Numbered from the stretch's first letter, positions 10,664-21,979 are shown. The stretch: 64,000 bases of DNA from Hyposmocoma kahamanoa (GCF_003589595.1 NW_020654422.1:96637-160636); one strand, 5' to 3'. Program-made: numbers and translations. Notes: generated from the sequence alone by a model not told the origin.

Positions 10664-10881
10664 CATTGACTTACAAATAAATGGACGACGGGTCTAATAC
10701 AAAAACCACGAAAAAAATGTCCCAAGTCAACCTATTCGAAATTTAAATTGTAATGTCTTCGCAGTATCGCGCTGTCCGTAGAACAAATGAAGACTAAAGC
10801 GGAATTTGGCGCTCTGTATACGATTTTAGCGCCTTACAAGTGCGGACACTTTTTAGACGTCCATATAATTGTAAGTCAATG
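10664..10881. mobile_element. MITE family G, copy 1 (8-bp target duplication)
   Basis: A 218-base element with terminal inverted repeats: it begins cattgacttacaaataaatg and ends in the inverse of cattgacttacaattatatg. It is flanked on both sides by atgaaaat (10656-10663 and 10882-10889), a perfect 8-base target duplication. No coding capacity. The 8-base duplication points to a hAT- or P-type transposase in trans. Confidence 0.9.
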
Positions 10882-10889
10882 ATGAAAAT

Positions 10890-11869
10890 CCATTACTGTC
10901 CAATTTTCTAAATTTTTAAATCTAGATGCAACATGTAAACGCAAACTAAAAACTCATACAGCCAACTGTCCAGTGTTAGTAATTGCGAGAATTAAAAATA
11001 CCTACGTATACCGCTTACTTCATAAAAAAAAGAAAAAGGCGGTAAAATAAATTATAGTGCTTTGGTATTCTTTTCTGTTTTTTCATCTTTTTTGTATTTT
11101 CGTTGTGAAAATGAGTGAGACGAGCGGTAACGAAAATACAGTAATGGATTGTACTCCTGCTAATTAAAAATGAGGCAATATTAGCGATGGAAAACTTGTT
11201 GCCGGCTATGAGCAAAGTAAGATACATGAGAACTTAGGAAACTTTCATGCAATGGAGAAGCGAATTAAATTGTTATTCGTTTTCATGGACTGTGCCAAGC
11301 CATCAACATTATGGGCCATATATTCCATACTCAAATGTACAAACTACACTGGACCTTTTGGAGGGAAAAGTGTCGTTTTTATTTTGACATTCAATTATTT
11401 TGTGACATCTAGTTTAAAGTGGAATAGGATAGTGCTATTGTGCCTTAATCGAAGATTAAAACGCGAAATTATACGAATCTCGAACTAAAATACCCGTATC
11501 GGCCCGTTTTAAGGAATCCCGAGTCAATCCAAGCACGCCGCCTCAAATTGCCTATCCTCTTTGTGGCGGCCATATTTACAGAAACATAATTAAACTTCAT
11601 GTTTAGGCTAATGGCTTTGCCAAAGCTTTAATAAAAAAAAAGACAATATCCAAGCAGCTAGGATTGTAAGGTTTGTTCGTATATATATCGTAATGTGTAA
11701 CATTGAAAGATTAGTTTCGATACAGTAAATAAGTATAACAAACCTTTGTTTATTTCAGGTTGCTCTAATTTTAGGGATAAACGGTGAAGGCAGGAGTATA
11801 TCACGAATATCACCACAAAGACAGAGAAAATCACAATATATTTATACAATATTACACTTTTAATAAAAT
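10890..11869. other. No gene recognised
   Basis: AT-rich. Open frames of 60-80 codons at 11015-11227 and 11252-11488 show no family features and look like chance. Confidence 0.35.
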
Positions 11870-12030
11870 TTTTTTTTTTACATTTTTTTTTCCTCTCTTT
11901 AGTCTTTTGAGAAAAGCACTAGACACGCATTGGCCGGAACGGGGATTATATATAAGTATAGTCGTATTAACACACTTGTCCAGCTCTCCCTTACTTCCCA
12001 GCCCCTGCAGTAATGTACTAAATCTTCTAA
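11870..12030. repeat. Dispersed repeat M, copy 1
   Basis: Collinear with 31420-31700: 'ttgagaaaagcactagacac', 'ggaacggggatt', 'cccttacttcccagcccctg', 'cagtaatgtacta'. The second copy carries an extra insert. Class not recognised. Confidence 0.55.
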
Positions 12031-12189
12031 ATGTGACTACTTAGTTACCTATATTAATATATTAACTGTGACTAGTTACCTGTATTATATTTCGTCTTTC
12101 CTTCGTTCGTCGTTCTCCACAACTTCTTGAAGGTCTGGCGGATACACCGGATTTTCGAAACAAAGTCGCTATATATTTTAAAGATCTCG

Positions 12190-12350
12190 TTAATCCAACT
12201 GCGCTTTAAGCGTTAGGTGAGGAGGTCTCTGGTTCGAATCCCGGTAGGAACAATTTGGGAAATAACTTCTTTCTAAACTGGTTCTAGACTGAGAGTGTCC
12301 CTTGGTGAATTTCGTTGCTCTGGTACTCGTGAAGTGAATGCCCCAAATTA
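12190..12350 (+). repeat. tRNA-like SINE, family E (partial)
   Basis: B box ggttcgaatcccgg at 12231-12244, followed by 'gttctagactgagagtgtcc' and 'gctctggtactcgtgaagtg', as in the family E copies at 56075 and 25370. Confidence 0.55.
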
Positions 12351-12384
12351 TTTTTATTAAAAAATTAAATACGCGCTTGACCTC

Positions 12385-12625
12385 AATCTCACTTGACGGA
12401 AAGTGACGATGAGGTCGATGATGGAGCATGCACATCTAACTAACACCTACTCACTCTCGACCTCAAAAGGACCAAGTTATAGCGTTCAGGGACCATATCA
12501 CTGCAGGGAATTCCATTTATAGCCATTCGGTATATAAATATGGAAGCGAAAGGCAAAGTTTGAGACCAGATAGTTGATGTGGTTTCATGATTTCCGGTTA
12601 TCATCATTCTCAGCCCATGGAACCT
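12385..12625 (-). repeat. Non-LTR retrotransposon 3' fragment (family L)
   Basis: Decayed copy of the 9858 element: 'ggaaagtgacgatgaggtcg', 'agttatagcgttcagggacc', and 'atatggaagcgaaaggcaaa' at the family position of the TKRFAS codons. Confidence 0.6.
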
Positions 12626-12824
12626 TTCCACTGCTAAGTACGGGTTGCCTTTCAGGCGAGAGTTTTAGTCCTTTGTCTGCCACGCTGATCCAATGCGGGT
12701 TGGGCACTTCATACGTTTTCCGAAGGTTGTGAACTTTCCTCGACATATACAGGTTTTAACACGATGTTTTTGTTCACTAAAAAGCTCACGGTAAATTTCA
12801 AATTTAAATTTCGTACATAAATTC

Positions 12825-12915
12825 TGAGGAACTCAGAGGTGCGAGCCCGGATTCGAACCCACGACCCTCTACTTGACAGGCGGACCGTTTAAACCATTAG
12901 GGTATCACGGCTTCG
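12825..12915 (-). repeat. tRNA-derived SINE head
   Basis: On the minus strand there is an A-box-like 'taccctaatggttt' and a B box gggttcgaatccgggc with an intact T-stem. It differs from families B-E and has no tRNA-like acceptor stem closure that I could confirm, so I treat it as SINE-derived. Confidence 0.5.
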
Positions 12916-13369
12916 GCATTTCTGGTTCGGTAGTTCATTAATGCAAACGTTCATTTGGGCGAATGGTTATTACATCGATTATTCTACCGTTCATTTTACA
13001 AAAACAAAAGACAAACCCATTAATTTAAATTCAAACTATCGTTATTTTGTACATAAGGAAGCAAGTTACACTTGAGACCATCGAGTTGATTAAAACACTC
13101 ATTTTTAAGTCATATTGCCTTGAGCATAGCGATCAAAAGAAACTCAAGGGATTGCTTTTTATATTTATTGAAAAATATATGTGGAAATAGCTGTATTATA
13201 ATGTTTTATATGAAGTTTATAACAATTTGAAAACTCGGAAATGAAACAATTTTTTCGGATCCAAATAGATTGGAATTGTAAGAAGATCGTTTTCAATAAT
13301 TTGCCCACTTCCTGAAGCAAGTATTACTGGTCGAAAGGAAAAGTTTCAACGGTTGGCGGAATGTTTGTG

Positions 13370-13490
13370 TGAATGTTTTGCGCAATTTCCGGTAACCAAT
13401 TTCAATAAAACTTGGCAAATAAATGTAATTCCACGAACTTTTGAGGTCGGTTATTTAGTACTCTGTACTGAGATTATTTTGGATCCAATT
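13370..13490 (+). repeat. Repeat family F, right end only
   Basis: Contains 'tttccggtaacc', 'aataaaacttggcaaataaa', 'tttgaggtcggtt' and 'agtactctgtactgag', the right-hand end of family F (full copies at 18723 and 52046). Confidence 0.65.
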
Positions 13491-13745
13491 GAAGACAACT
13501 TTTATTTATTTATTTTAAAGACAATCAACAAGACATGCAATAAATATAAGAAAGTTGAAACAGTGACGCAGACTTATTACCGAATTCTGCCGCAATTTAA
13601 GGTCGCTACGGCTTGCAAATGTGGACACGATAGAAAAAAATTATAAACAAGTTGATCCAATGAAATAAAAAAAAACTTTTTAAATAAACCATAACTTGAA
13701 TAACATAAATAGCTACAACTAATTAAATATTATTAACGTAAACAA

Positions 13746-13992
13746 TATATCGCACTAGACAACTAACATAGTATTTATTATCTCAAAAATTGCGTTATAT
13801 TATATTTTATCTCAAAATTGCGTTATATTTAATAATTTATCTCCAAAATTTCGCTATATTGATGTGTCATTCATATACGATTAAATTTCAAAGTGACAGG
13901 ACAACACTGTCGCTTTGAAACTAAATAAGTAATATTTATATAATTTAAATCCATTTTGAGATAATACTATGTTAGTTGTCATGTGCGATATA
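13746..13992. mobile_element. MITE with about 37-base inverted ends and TA flanks
   Basis: The left end tatatcgcac, then caactaacatagtattta, is mirrored at 13955-13992 (actatgttagttgtca then gtgcgatata). Inside are three tandem subterminal copies of 'ttatctc(c)aaaa-ttgcgttatat' and a central hairpin, tttcaaagtgac...gtcgctttgaaa. TA at both borders suggests a Tc1/mariner-type mobiliser. No coding sequence. Confidence 0.75.
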
Positions 13993-14307
13993 AACATTAG
14001 ATCCCTTGGTCGCAGCAGATATTTATAATGGTGTATGTTTATTTTTCAAACAAACCAGTCAGTGAGCTTTGACTAGAGTAATCTGCAGATTGCCTAACCA
14101 CTCAGCTGCTTTCAGTAGAACTATTAAGGACCTGTAAAGCACCCTAAACTTTGGTTAATTTGAAAAAAAAGTATTCGTTAACCTCGTTAGTGACATTTTT
14201 TTTCCTATCATCAGGAATCTTATTTTGGAATACATTGCCCATAAGAGTCGACACTACCTCAGCTCGAATCCATAATTTTCCAGTACTAATACGGTTCATT
14301 TTGTCTC

Positions 14308-14945
14308 ATGTGGGGTAAAGCGGCAGATATTCAAACCATATTTGCATTGCAAAAACGACCGATCCGTTCTGTGTACCGTCTAGGCTCTCGGGTTTCTCTC
14401 AGAGAAAAGTTTAAGGAGACTGGTATCATGACTGTGGCATCACAGTACATTTACTCAAATATTTTAAATGCCCGTAAAAATATACATAATTTCAATAAGA
14501 AAGAAGATATCCATAATATTAACCTTAGAGCTAAGTCCAAACTCACGATACCACGATTTCGTTTAACCAAGGTAAACAACTCTTTTATGGGGAACTGTAT
14601 ACGTTTTTACAATAAGATTCCGGAGCATATATTAAATTTATCATTTCCTAAGTTTAAAAACAACTTTAAAAATATTTTGATCGAAAAATCATATTACAAA
14701 ATTGAAGACTACGTGTTAGATAAAGATGTATGGAAAGACGACATGGCTTCAGAATCCACACAAATTTGATTCAAAGTGTATTCCATATGCATTTAAGTTT
14801 ATTTGAAAATAGCAATCCCCAGAGTTTCTTGCTCGTTCTTCTCAGGGAGGCCAGCGTAGTGAACGAGCAGTAGCTTAAATGTGACGTTTTCAATTGTAAA
14901 TTTATTTTACCTATGGAATAAATAATCTTTGACTTTGACTTTGAC
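14308..14945 (+). mobile_element. Non-LTR retrotransposon 3' end, reverse transcriptase C-terminus (family J, copy 1)
   Basis: A 153-codon open frame (14308-14769) opens MWGKAADIQTIFALQKRPIR and has RFYNKIPEHILNLSFPKFKN further on. This matches the C-terminal region of lepidopteran non-LTR reverse transcriptases (WG.A..I..IF.LQKR.IR; FYN.IP..I..L). The polymerase core is missing, so the copy is 5'-truncated. The 3' UTR ends at about 14950 in a (TTTGAC)n tail. A second copy at 20757-21135 is truncated further. Confidence 0.8.
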
Positions 14946-14994
14946 TTTGCTTAGGTCGAAATTAGAGCCATACGTATATCGTATTAGTATATGT

Positions 14995-15245
14995 GTTCTA
15001 TTTAGTTCAGTTGATATAAAAAAATCATTAGTACTCATGTAAAGTACCTATTGAATGCAGCGGTTTTCTTGTAAAATAACGAGGCAAGTTTGTGTTTCTT
15101 TCTATCGTGAAAATTTTTTGGAATCGTGTTTTCACACTATGTGGTAATACACGTGTATATCCTGAATTTTACTATATATTTTTTCTAAAGTTATTGATGT
15201 AACACCTTCACTATCATGCGGAATCAACTTGAGCTATTTGAGGTC
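14995..15245 (+). repeat. Dispersed repeat H, copy 2, with Penelope-like terminal motif to the right
   Basis: Collinear with 10210-10510. The sequence after it (15300-15345) reads 'cgaccaatgcaacctggccg' then 'aaatatcgggataa', which resembles the conserved cleavage-like motif seen in the Penelope-type terminal repeats at 21990 and 38440. Confidence 0.5.
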
Positions 15246-15675
15246 ATGTAAGACTAGATTGCACTGGCTGTGCTCACGGCTTACTGATAGAGTATGATTA
15301 ATTGAGACACCCGTGTCCACGACCAATGCAACCTGGCCGAAATATCGGGATAATGTAGGTGTGAAATATTGAAAAGTAATGTATATAAAAGTAGGCTGTA
15401 TGAAAGCAAACCGTTTTATAGTTGTATTATCTACCGCTTGGTGGCGCTGTGCCTGTGAAATTTTAGAGGATGGTAAAATTTCCATTTCCTAAGCTGTGAA
15501 CATGGCGTTGTAATGTCAGTACAGTTTTGTGAGAAACTTTCACTTATTTAAATATAGAAGTTACAAGAAATCTGATTTATTATTGTTCCAATTCCAAGTT
15601 GACAATGTTTATTAAATCATAGTCATAATTAATTTACTTGTGAAAACACAGGTTGTATGGAATGTGTTTTTATTA

Positions 15676-15812
15676 TGACACCAAGTGACAGGACAGACAA
15701 GTCGTGTACCGGGTGTTACTAAGTTAGCAGTTACGGTGTCTCTCAGAGCTTTAAATCGCAAAGATCTGAGGCTCACAGCCACTGCGCTCGTCACCCTGAG
15801 ACATACCGCGGC
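15676..15812 (-). repeat. Short interspersed repeat, family A (partial)
   Basis: 'caagtgacaggacagacaag', 'gagctttaaatcgcaaagat', 'gcgctcgtcaccctgagaca' in family A order, minus strand. Confidence 0.65.
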
Positions 15813-15975
15813 TCACCCGAGGTACTAGCCTCTCGAAGAACCGGATGAAGTCAAGTGATACGGTCTGTGACAACCCTGTACAGTACCTGAACTTATAAGG
15901 TTCCTGTGCGCGCACAGGTTAAGTGCCCTTCTCGTATACCTACCCTAAGGGCGGTAGTCACTATAATCAAAACTA
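15813..15975 (-). repeat. GC-rich repeat N, copy 2
   Basis: Inverse of part of 26115-26280: 'gaaccggatgaagtc', 'ttcctgtgcgcgcacaggtt', 'ccctaagggcggtagtcact'. Class not recognised; abuts a family A copy, as the 26-kb copy also does. Confidence 0.5.
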
Positions 15976-16299
15976 ATGTAGAAAGTTAAGGTTCTGTGTT
16001 CAGCTAAACATTAGGCATACAAATATATAGAAGGTACATTTCGCATTTACTCATATGTGATTCAACAGATTGAACAGGTGTGACATGGTTCTTTTTTAAA
16101 TACTAACACATGGGCATGCAAACATGGATTTAATAAGTTCGTCAGTAATTTAAATTGTTTACTTTCCTTGAAATGTTAATATAATGCGAAGCGAAAGTTT
16201 AAAAGTGTATATAATAAATAGTTCATGTTAATATAATATATATATACAATAGTTTGTTCTTCGTATCAATGTCTTTGTCTATTCTTCCTAAAAAAGACA

Positions 16300-16640
16300 C
16301 TATCCCGACACGTAGTGCTCATAGCATCATCGTATTGGTCTTTATCAGAGCTCAGATACCGGCAGTTCTCGAGCCCACTGGCGGTGAGAGAATGACTGTC
16401 GGTCCATGGAAGCTAGGGAGACAGTTAGTGTGGGACGCAACCTGTGTGGACACTGTAGCGCCCTCCCATGGCCTTGCAAGCGTGGGCGGCGCAGGCTCTG
16501 TCGCCAGAACGGTCGAGTACTGCAAAAGGCTCAAATGCCACTTTGCTAAGTGCTACAGCTTTATGCCTTTTTTTAAGTTTAGGTATTCAAAGGGGAAATG
16601 TTGCTAGCCTTCTGGGTACGATTCCCCAGGGCACAGCCGT
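16300..16640 (+). pseudogene. Retroelement-associated conserved protein fragment (LVWDATCVDT type)
   Basis: One frame reads RAQIPAVLEPTGGERMTVGP, then WKLGRQLVWDATCVDTVAPSH (16332-16480). After a frame change the end reads IQRGNVASLLGTIPQG. I recognise this layout (VPW..GR.LVWDATCVDT.A.SH, then AIQRGNA.S.LGT.P) from a protein region common in invertebrate genomes and linked to retroelements. The central part is missing compared with what I recall, so this is a deleted, frameshifted remnant. Class not certain. Confidence 0.55.
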
Positions 16641-16719
16641 CGAGCAAAACTTTCTACTTATAAACTTTACATTATATTTATATTATGTTTATATTATTTC
16701 TCGGCATTGTCATACATAG

Positions 16720-17930
16720 TCTATGTTTAGTAATAAATATTATTTTAGTTTATTCTTCTTAATATAAATTACGTTGTTTTAATTTTTCTGAAAGCTAATG
16801 TTTATATAAATAATATTATCTATCACAAATTAATAAAAGGTCAATTAAGAGTACTCACCAAAAATATTTGACCTTTTTTAAAAAAAAGGTCAAATTGAAC
16901 GGTTGATTATTAAACAATCCACATTGAAAAAACAAAATCACCGAATTTACTTTTTATTTATAGTTCAAGTTTAAGAATATATAAACGCGCTCGAATTTAA
17001 TAACGCGCTACCAGCACGCGCGTTCGTGTGGCGTAAAAACATGTAACTTTGGCAAACTTTGTTTGGAGACAACGGCGGCGCAGGCGCAGCGCGAGAGGTA
17101 AAGCCACCACTCTGCGGGTTATTGCTTCTGAAGTTGCTAAACAAAGGACTACAAGTACTTTTGTCACTTTATCGTATCGGTAACTGTGTTATCATTGAGT
17201 ACATTATTTTCTAACATTAAAGGTTTTTAACAATACGCATTAAATAACCTATAATTTAATGCGTATTATTAAAAGACCTTTCTCTATACTTGTATACTTT
17301 TGAAGCAGACGGAGTTATATGCATATAAATCACCTTAGTGGACTATGGTAGTTTAATATTATGTAGCTTAATTCTTTTTGTTATTATTATTAACACAGTG
17401 AAAAATTATTTCGATCTGACAGCATCCAAACCAGCGTCTGTGCCATACCAAGGCAATCAGGATCGAGTCAGCAGACGATACGAATTTTTCAATGCGTTTG
17501 TTACAGATTTTTGATTTCAGGTTTCAACGGATTTTTTTGCAATAGCGCCATCTGTGATACCGTTACCAGAGGATCTTTTGTTATTTTTATTCCATTCAAG
17601 GGTGACAATTAAACATCATAATTAGTATATCACCACAGAATATCACTGCCGGGTTATTTTGCATACATAACCAACAATGTTGGATCTCAATAATAATAAA
17701 TAATGTGCCAAACAACTACGCCAATGACCCGGTTTCAAACTTAAGAATTCACAGTAGCATACATATCAGAGTAACAAAATTCTCTTCAGAGGCCTTAGTT
17801 TTGTGTAGGTTTGTAACGACAAAAAAGCCGGATCGTGATATACACTTCATGTAGCGCTGTCTCACAACGATTCATTTTTTTTATATCGTAATAAGACTTC
17901 ATAGTAAGACCTCCAGATCATCAGAACCAA
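16720..17930. other. No gene recognised; CpG-rich segment at 16980-17110
   Basis: AT-rich apart from 16980-17110, where CpG dinucleotides are dense (cgcgct, cgcgcgttcg, ggcggcgcaggcgcagcgcg). This lies beside a tatataaacg stretch at 16979-16988. It could be a promoter-like island, but no downstream exon is supported. Confidence 0.3.
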
Positions 17931-18113
17931 TTTAGAAAAGTTCATTTGAAAGTGTCAAATCGCTTATCGCAACACATTCTTAGTTATAGTCTAAATCGAA
18001 AGTCATGTTCGTAGGTTATCCATAGTGGGAAATGGCATTAATTAAGGATTTTGTCCTTTGAGACTATGTACTCTCAAAGCCCTTTGCCCTACGGCAAAGA
18101 TTATTATTAATAT

Positions 18114-18325
18114 TAAATCGCAAAGATCTGAGGGGTACTGCCATTGCGCCCGTCACTCTGAGACGTAAAATGATAAGTCCCTTGTGCCTGTGACTTCACC
18201 AGCACCCTTACCATTCCAAACCCGAAGGGCATTAATGCTCACACCACTGCTTGGTGGCAGAAATATCTAAGGTGGCAGTACTTTCCTGGACGAACTCTTT
18301 CACAAGATGCTCTACTGCTACGGTA
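18114..18325 (-). repeat. Short interspersed repeat, family A
   Basis: 'aaatcgcaaagatctgaggg', 'gcgcccgtcactctgagacg', 'ccactgcttggtggcagaaa', 'cctggacgaactctttcaca', on the minus strand. Confidence 0.75.
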
Positions 18326-18722
18326 CAGCAGTGTAAATAGAGTTTAAATCGACCAAATATTTTTTTCTTCTTCTCTGTTTCTTGAACCAGGTAAGTGTTA
18401 TAAAACATCAAACAACGCACATATCTGGAGTTCCACAAACATAAACAAGAATTTACCAAGCGAGTACAGTATTTGTTGCTAGATTTACACTGATTGACAA
18501 AGTTCGTTATGGAAGTATAAACGTTATGACACGCACAGAGGGCACACATTTACGATATCATAAAATGACACCTCCAACGCCAGCTGGTGCTGTACGAAAA
18601 TTTTATATCACGTATGTCACCACAGTATTATTTATATATATCATTATTATTTATTTTTTATATATCAGTATTATTTATTTAGATACACCATCAGTACATA
18701 CATAGAGCAACTTACACTGTTT

Positions 18723-18937
18723 TTTAACCGACTTAAAAAAAGGAGGAGGTTCTCAATTCGACTGTATTTTGTGTGTGTGTGTGTATGTTATTATAATATG
18801 TTAATATTCCACCTCTAAGGGTGGCAAACTAGGGGATGAATCTGGTTTCGCGTACTTTCCGGTAACCTATTTTAATAAAACTTCGCAAATAAATATAATT
18901 CCACGAACTTTTCGGGTCGGTTTTTTTAATCATCAGT
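18723..18937 (+). mobile_element. Repeat family F (terminally inverted, non-autonomous)
   Basis: Begins aaccgacttaaaaaaaggag and ends gggtcggttttttt, so the ends are inverted copies of AACCGACTT/AACCGACC. The inner part holds 'ccacctctaagggtgg' and 'ttccggtaacc'. One of seven copies in this window; a (gt)n run follows the left end. Confidence 0.7.
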
Positions 18938-19319
18938 CATATAAATTTTTATACAGTATGTTATACTATTACAGGCGTTTACAACAATGCTTTTCAAATG
19001 TGTAAAGACAACTCGCTTATATCTGTACTAGTTGATGCTCGCGACACTGCTTGAGAAATTATTGGTTCTACTTTCAAACTTTCATCTCCTATATCTCCCC
19101 CTTCAGAATTTATTTTTGTGACATAAAGAACCCTACATCCTTCTCCTAGATCCCATCTATATCTCTGTACCAAAAATATTAAATTTAGTTCAACGGTTTA
19201 GGCGTAAAAACATAACAGACACCGTTACTTTCGTATTTGAAATATTAATTTGAACAAGTTACGTTAATATGATAAAAGAGTGTGTGCAAGGGCTCTACTC
19301 TTATTCTCTGTCCGATATT

Positions 19320-19700
19320 TCGCATCAGTTCCGAATCCGAGAAGTGACGGTCCGAAATGTCACAAGGATCATATTATCTACTTACAACATTGACTTACAA
19401 ATAAATGGACGACGGGTCTAATACAAAAACCACGAAAAAAATGTCCCAAGTCAACCTATTCGAAATTTAAATTGTTATGTCATCGCAGTATCGCGCTGTC
19501 CGTAGAACACATGAAGACTAAAGCGGAGTGTCGCGCTCTGTATACGATTTTAGCGCCTTACAAGTGCGGACACTTTTTAGCGCGGACCCGACGTCCATAT
19601 AATTGTAAGTCAATGCTTACAAGCGATATTCGTATTTTCTCGGATTGGAATCGAACTTAGTGCACAAGCGACATACGAAGTGCGTCTGTAGATTTGTTAT
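19320..19700. repeat. Dispersed repeat R, copy 1, interrupted by MITE G
   Basis: 'agttccgaatccgagaagtg' and 'acggtccgaaatgtcac' precede the MITE. 'gatattcgtattttctcgg' and 'agtgcacaagcgacat' follow it. The same sequence without the MITE occurs at 34929-35065. Confidence 0.7.
19388..19615. mobile_element. MITE family G, copy 2
   Basis: 228 bases, inverted ends as in copy 1, flanked by cttacaa on both sides (19381-19387, 19616-19622). The sequence is nearly identical to copy 3 at 45758, which suggests recent spread. Confidence 0.9.
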
Positions 19701-19735
19701 TGTCTTGTATTCGAATACAAATCATGCAGTGTGTA

Positions 19736-19868
19736 GACGCGCTTACTGTCAAATAAATAATACTTGACAAATAAAAACAGCGTCAGGTATGAAGCTTCAT
19801 TCGCATCATGCGTTTGGTAATTTGGTCAAGTATTACTTATTAGACAGTAATTGTTTTGGATAGACGTC
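19736..19868. mobile_element. Hairpin element S, copy 1 (decayed)
   Basis: Left arm 'actgtcaaataaataatact' and right arm 'gtattacttattagacagta' are inverted. The centre 'tatgaagcttcattcgcatc' matches the intact hairpin at 34742-34928. Confidence 0.65.
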
Positions 19869-20687
19869 GCACGGAGAACCAGACTATAGGGTCAGCACTG
19901 GACGTCTCTTTGCTGATGATCATAAAAATAGTGGTGGTAGCATAATGAGAGGACAGTTGCTCCGCAATAACAATTGAACGGAATTTTACTAACGGAAAAT
20001 TATTATTATAATGAACGTATTATTTAAAAAAAAATGAAGATATTATTTACATAATTAAAAATAAAATTAAATGGATTTACATTGGATTAAACGAACCAGA
20101 GAAATGCGATACCTTAATGACTTAAATACCGGGATAGGAGCTTGATTAAATGGCTAAAATGGGTCTCCCGCGACAAGGTACCCAAAGAGCAAGCAGATAT
20201 CCCTTTTGTATTATGATATTACATTAATTAAGATATACCTGCCAACCCTCCATTTGGTTGAATAACTTCTCAAATATGATTTATGAACGCCTTCAACATT
20301 AAAAACAATTTCAATAAATTATTTATGTAATTTAACCAAGAAAATATAAATAATACATAAACAGAAGTTTACTTGTAACTCCTAGGTTTCCTATATGACT
20401 GTACGTGGTAGGCGGTAGACCTTGTTTCTGTCAATGTCAATGTACCGACTAGTTTATGTTTCACTCTGACATGGTGGCACTAGTGTTGAATTTGATGCAA
20501 ATGTTTGTTATAGGTTGAAAAACGTAGCTCTTAAAAACTACGCAACGTGGGTGGGTCAATGATAAATTTGTTAGATATAATACGTGTCCAAACGTAAGGC
20601 CCGACTCCCACTGACGGCGCGGTAGGGATTTTTCAGGTGACGAATAGTTATATACTATACATTTTTAGTAGCTATAAAACGTCTTGT

Positions 20688-21265
20688 GAAAGAGTTCGTC
20701 CAGGGAAGTATTGCCACCTTAGCTAGTTCTGACGTTAAGTAGTAATATCAGCATTATACCAACCAAGGTAAACAACTCTTTTATGGGGGAACTGTATACG
20801 TTTTTACAATAAGATTCCGGAGCATATATTAAGTTTATCATTTCCTAAGTTTAAAAACTACATTAAAAATATTTTGATTGAAAAATCATATTACAAAATT
20901 GAAGACTACGTGTTAGATAAAGATGTATGGAAAGACGACATGGCTCCAGAATCCACACAAATTTCATTCAAAGTGTATTCCATAGCATTTAAGTTTATTT
21001 GAAAAGAGCAGTCCCTAGAGTTTCTTGCTCGTTCTTCTCAGCGTAGTAACCGAGCAGTAGCTTAAATGTGACGTTTTCAAGTGTAAATTTAGTTTACCTA
21101 TGGAATAAATAATCTTTGACTTTGACTTTGACTTTGACATTACTGCGTTTCGGTTTTGAAGGGTAAGGGTGCTGGTAAAATTACAGGCTCTTAGGACTTG
21201 TCAACTTCTGTCTCAGGGTGACGGACGCAGTGGCACTGTGCCCTCAGATCTTTGTGATTTGTGGC
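20688..21265 (+). repeat. Short interspersed repeat, family A, split by a LINE insertion
   Basis: The left part (20688-20757) ends '...atcagcatta' and the right part (21131-21265) resumes 'cattactgcg...ggttttgaagggtaaggg'. Together they form one family A copy with the family J LINE tail between them. Confidence 0.8.
20757..21135 (+). mobile_element. Non-LTR retrotransposon 3' end (family J, copy 2), inside a SINE
   Basis: 5'-truncated copy of the 14308 element, starting at 'accaaggtaaacaactc' and ending in a (TTTGAC)n tail. An extra G near 20788 shifts the frame against copy 1. 'catta' occurs on both sides, consistent with a short target duplication. Confidence 0.85.
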
Positions 21266-21333
21266 AATGTAACTGTCATAGATGGCGTATCGCTTAAGTC
21301 ATAGCTACGAAAACAAAGCTGTAATATCCTCAG

Positions 21334-21726
21334 GTGTGCGTCCTATTTCAAGACCTATTTCAAGTCCCTGAGGAAGATTTCTCAGTTCCTGAGACCCATG
21401 AAATGTTACAGGATGCAGGAGTTAACAAGCTTGACTGTGAGTGCGGTCTCTCTTATATTGGACAAAGGAAGCGAAGTATTTGTACCCGCGTCAAAGAACG
21501 TATAGCTGATGTCAAAAACCGTCGCGTAAAAAAGTCTGCAGTCTGTGAGCATGTCATGGATAAACCTAAACATTCAATGAAGTTTGACAAACCCCAGATC
21601 CTTGCAAAAGAAGTCCGTTATCTACCCAGGATGCTGCGAGAGGCTATCGAGATTAAAAACATCCTAATTTCATCAGGGAAAATTGTTTCTCCGTACCACC
21701 AGTTTGGGATCCAGTATTTCCTCTGA
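21334..21726 (+). pseudogene. Penelope-like element C-terminus with GIY-YIG endonuclease domain
   Basis: A 130-codon open frame. Residues 31-45 read NKLDCECGLSYIGQR, the modified GIY-YIG motif of Penelope-type elements with its paired Cys. Arg52 and the following VKERIADVK, then SAVCEH (residues 68-73), KFDKPQ (83-88) and LREAIEIK (101-108), follow in the usual order, with the family's conserved Glu. In intact elements this domain is fused to a reverse transcriptase, which is absent here. The N-terminal 20 residues contain a short duplicated PVSR-like stretch and are probably not original. The product would nick DNA at the target site; this copy looks truncated. Confidence 0.8.
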
Positions 21727-21979
21727 TCAAAGATCCCGAACAGACATAAGACTGCAGTACTAATTAATACGTTTTAATTTTTTCTAATTTCCATTATTAA
21801 TTAATAATAATTTTAACTTAAAAAAATTCATATTGTTACAATAAAATAATTCGTAAAACAATGTAGCTTAAGTTGGAATGTTTCTTTGTAAAATTAAAAA
21901 TAAGATATTTAATTAATAACTTTTGTAACTATAGTGAAAAATAAGGTGGTTTGCACTAATATTAGAAATAACTGGTTGA

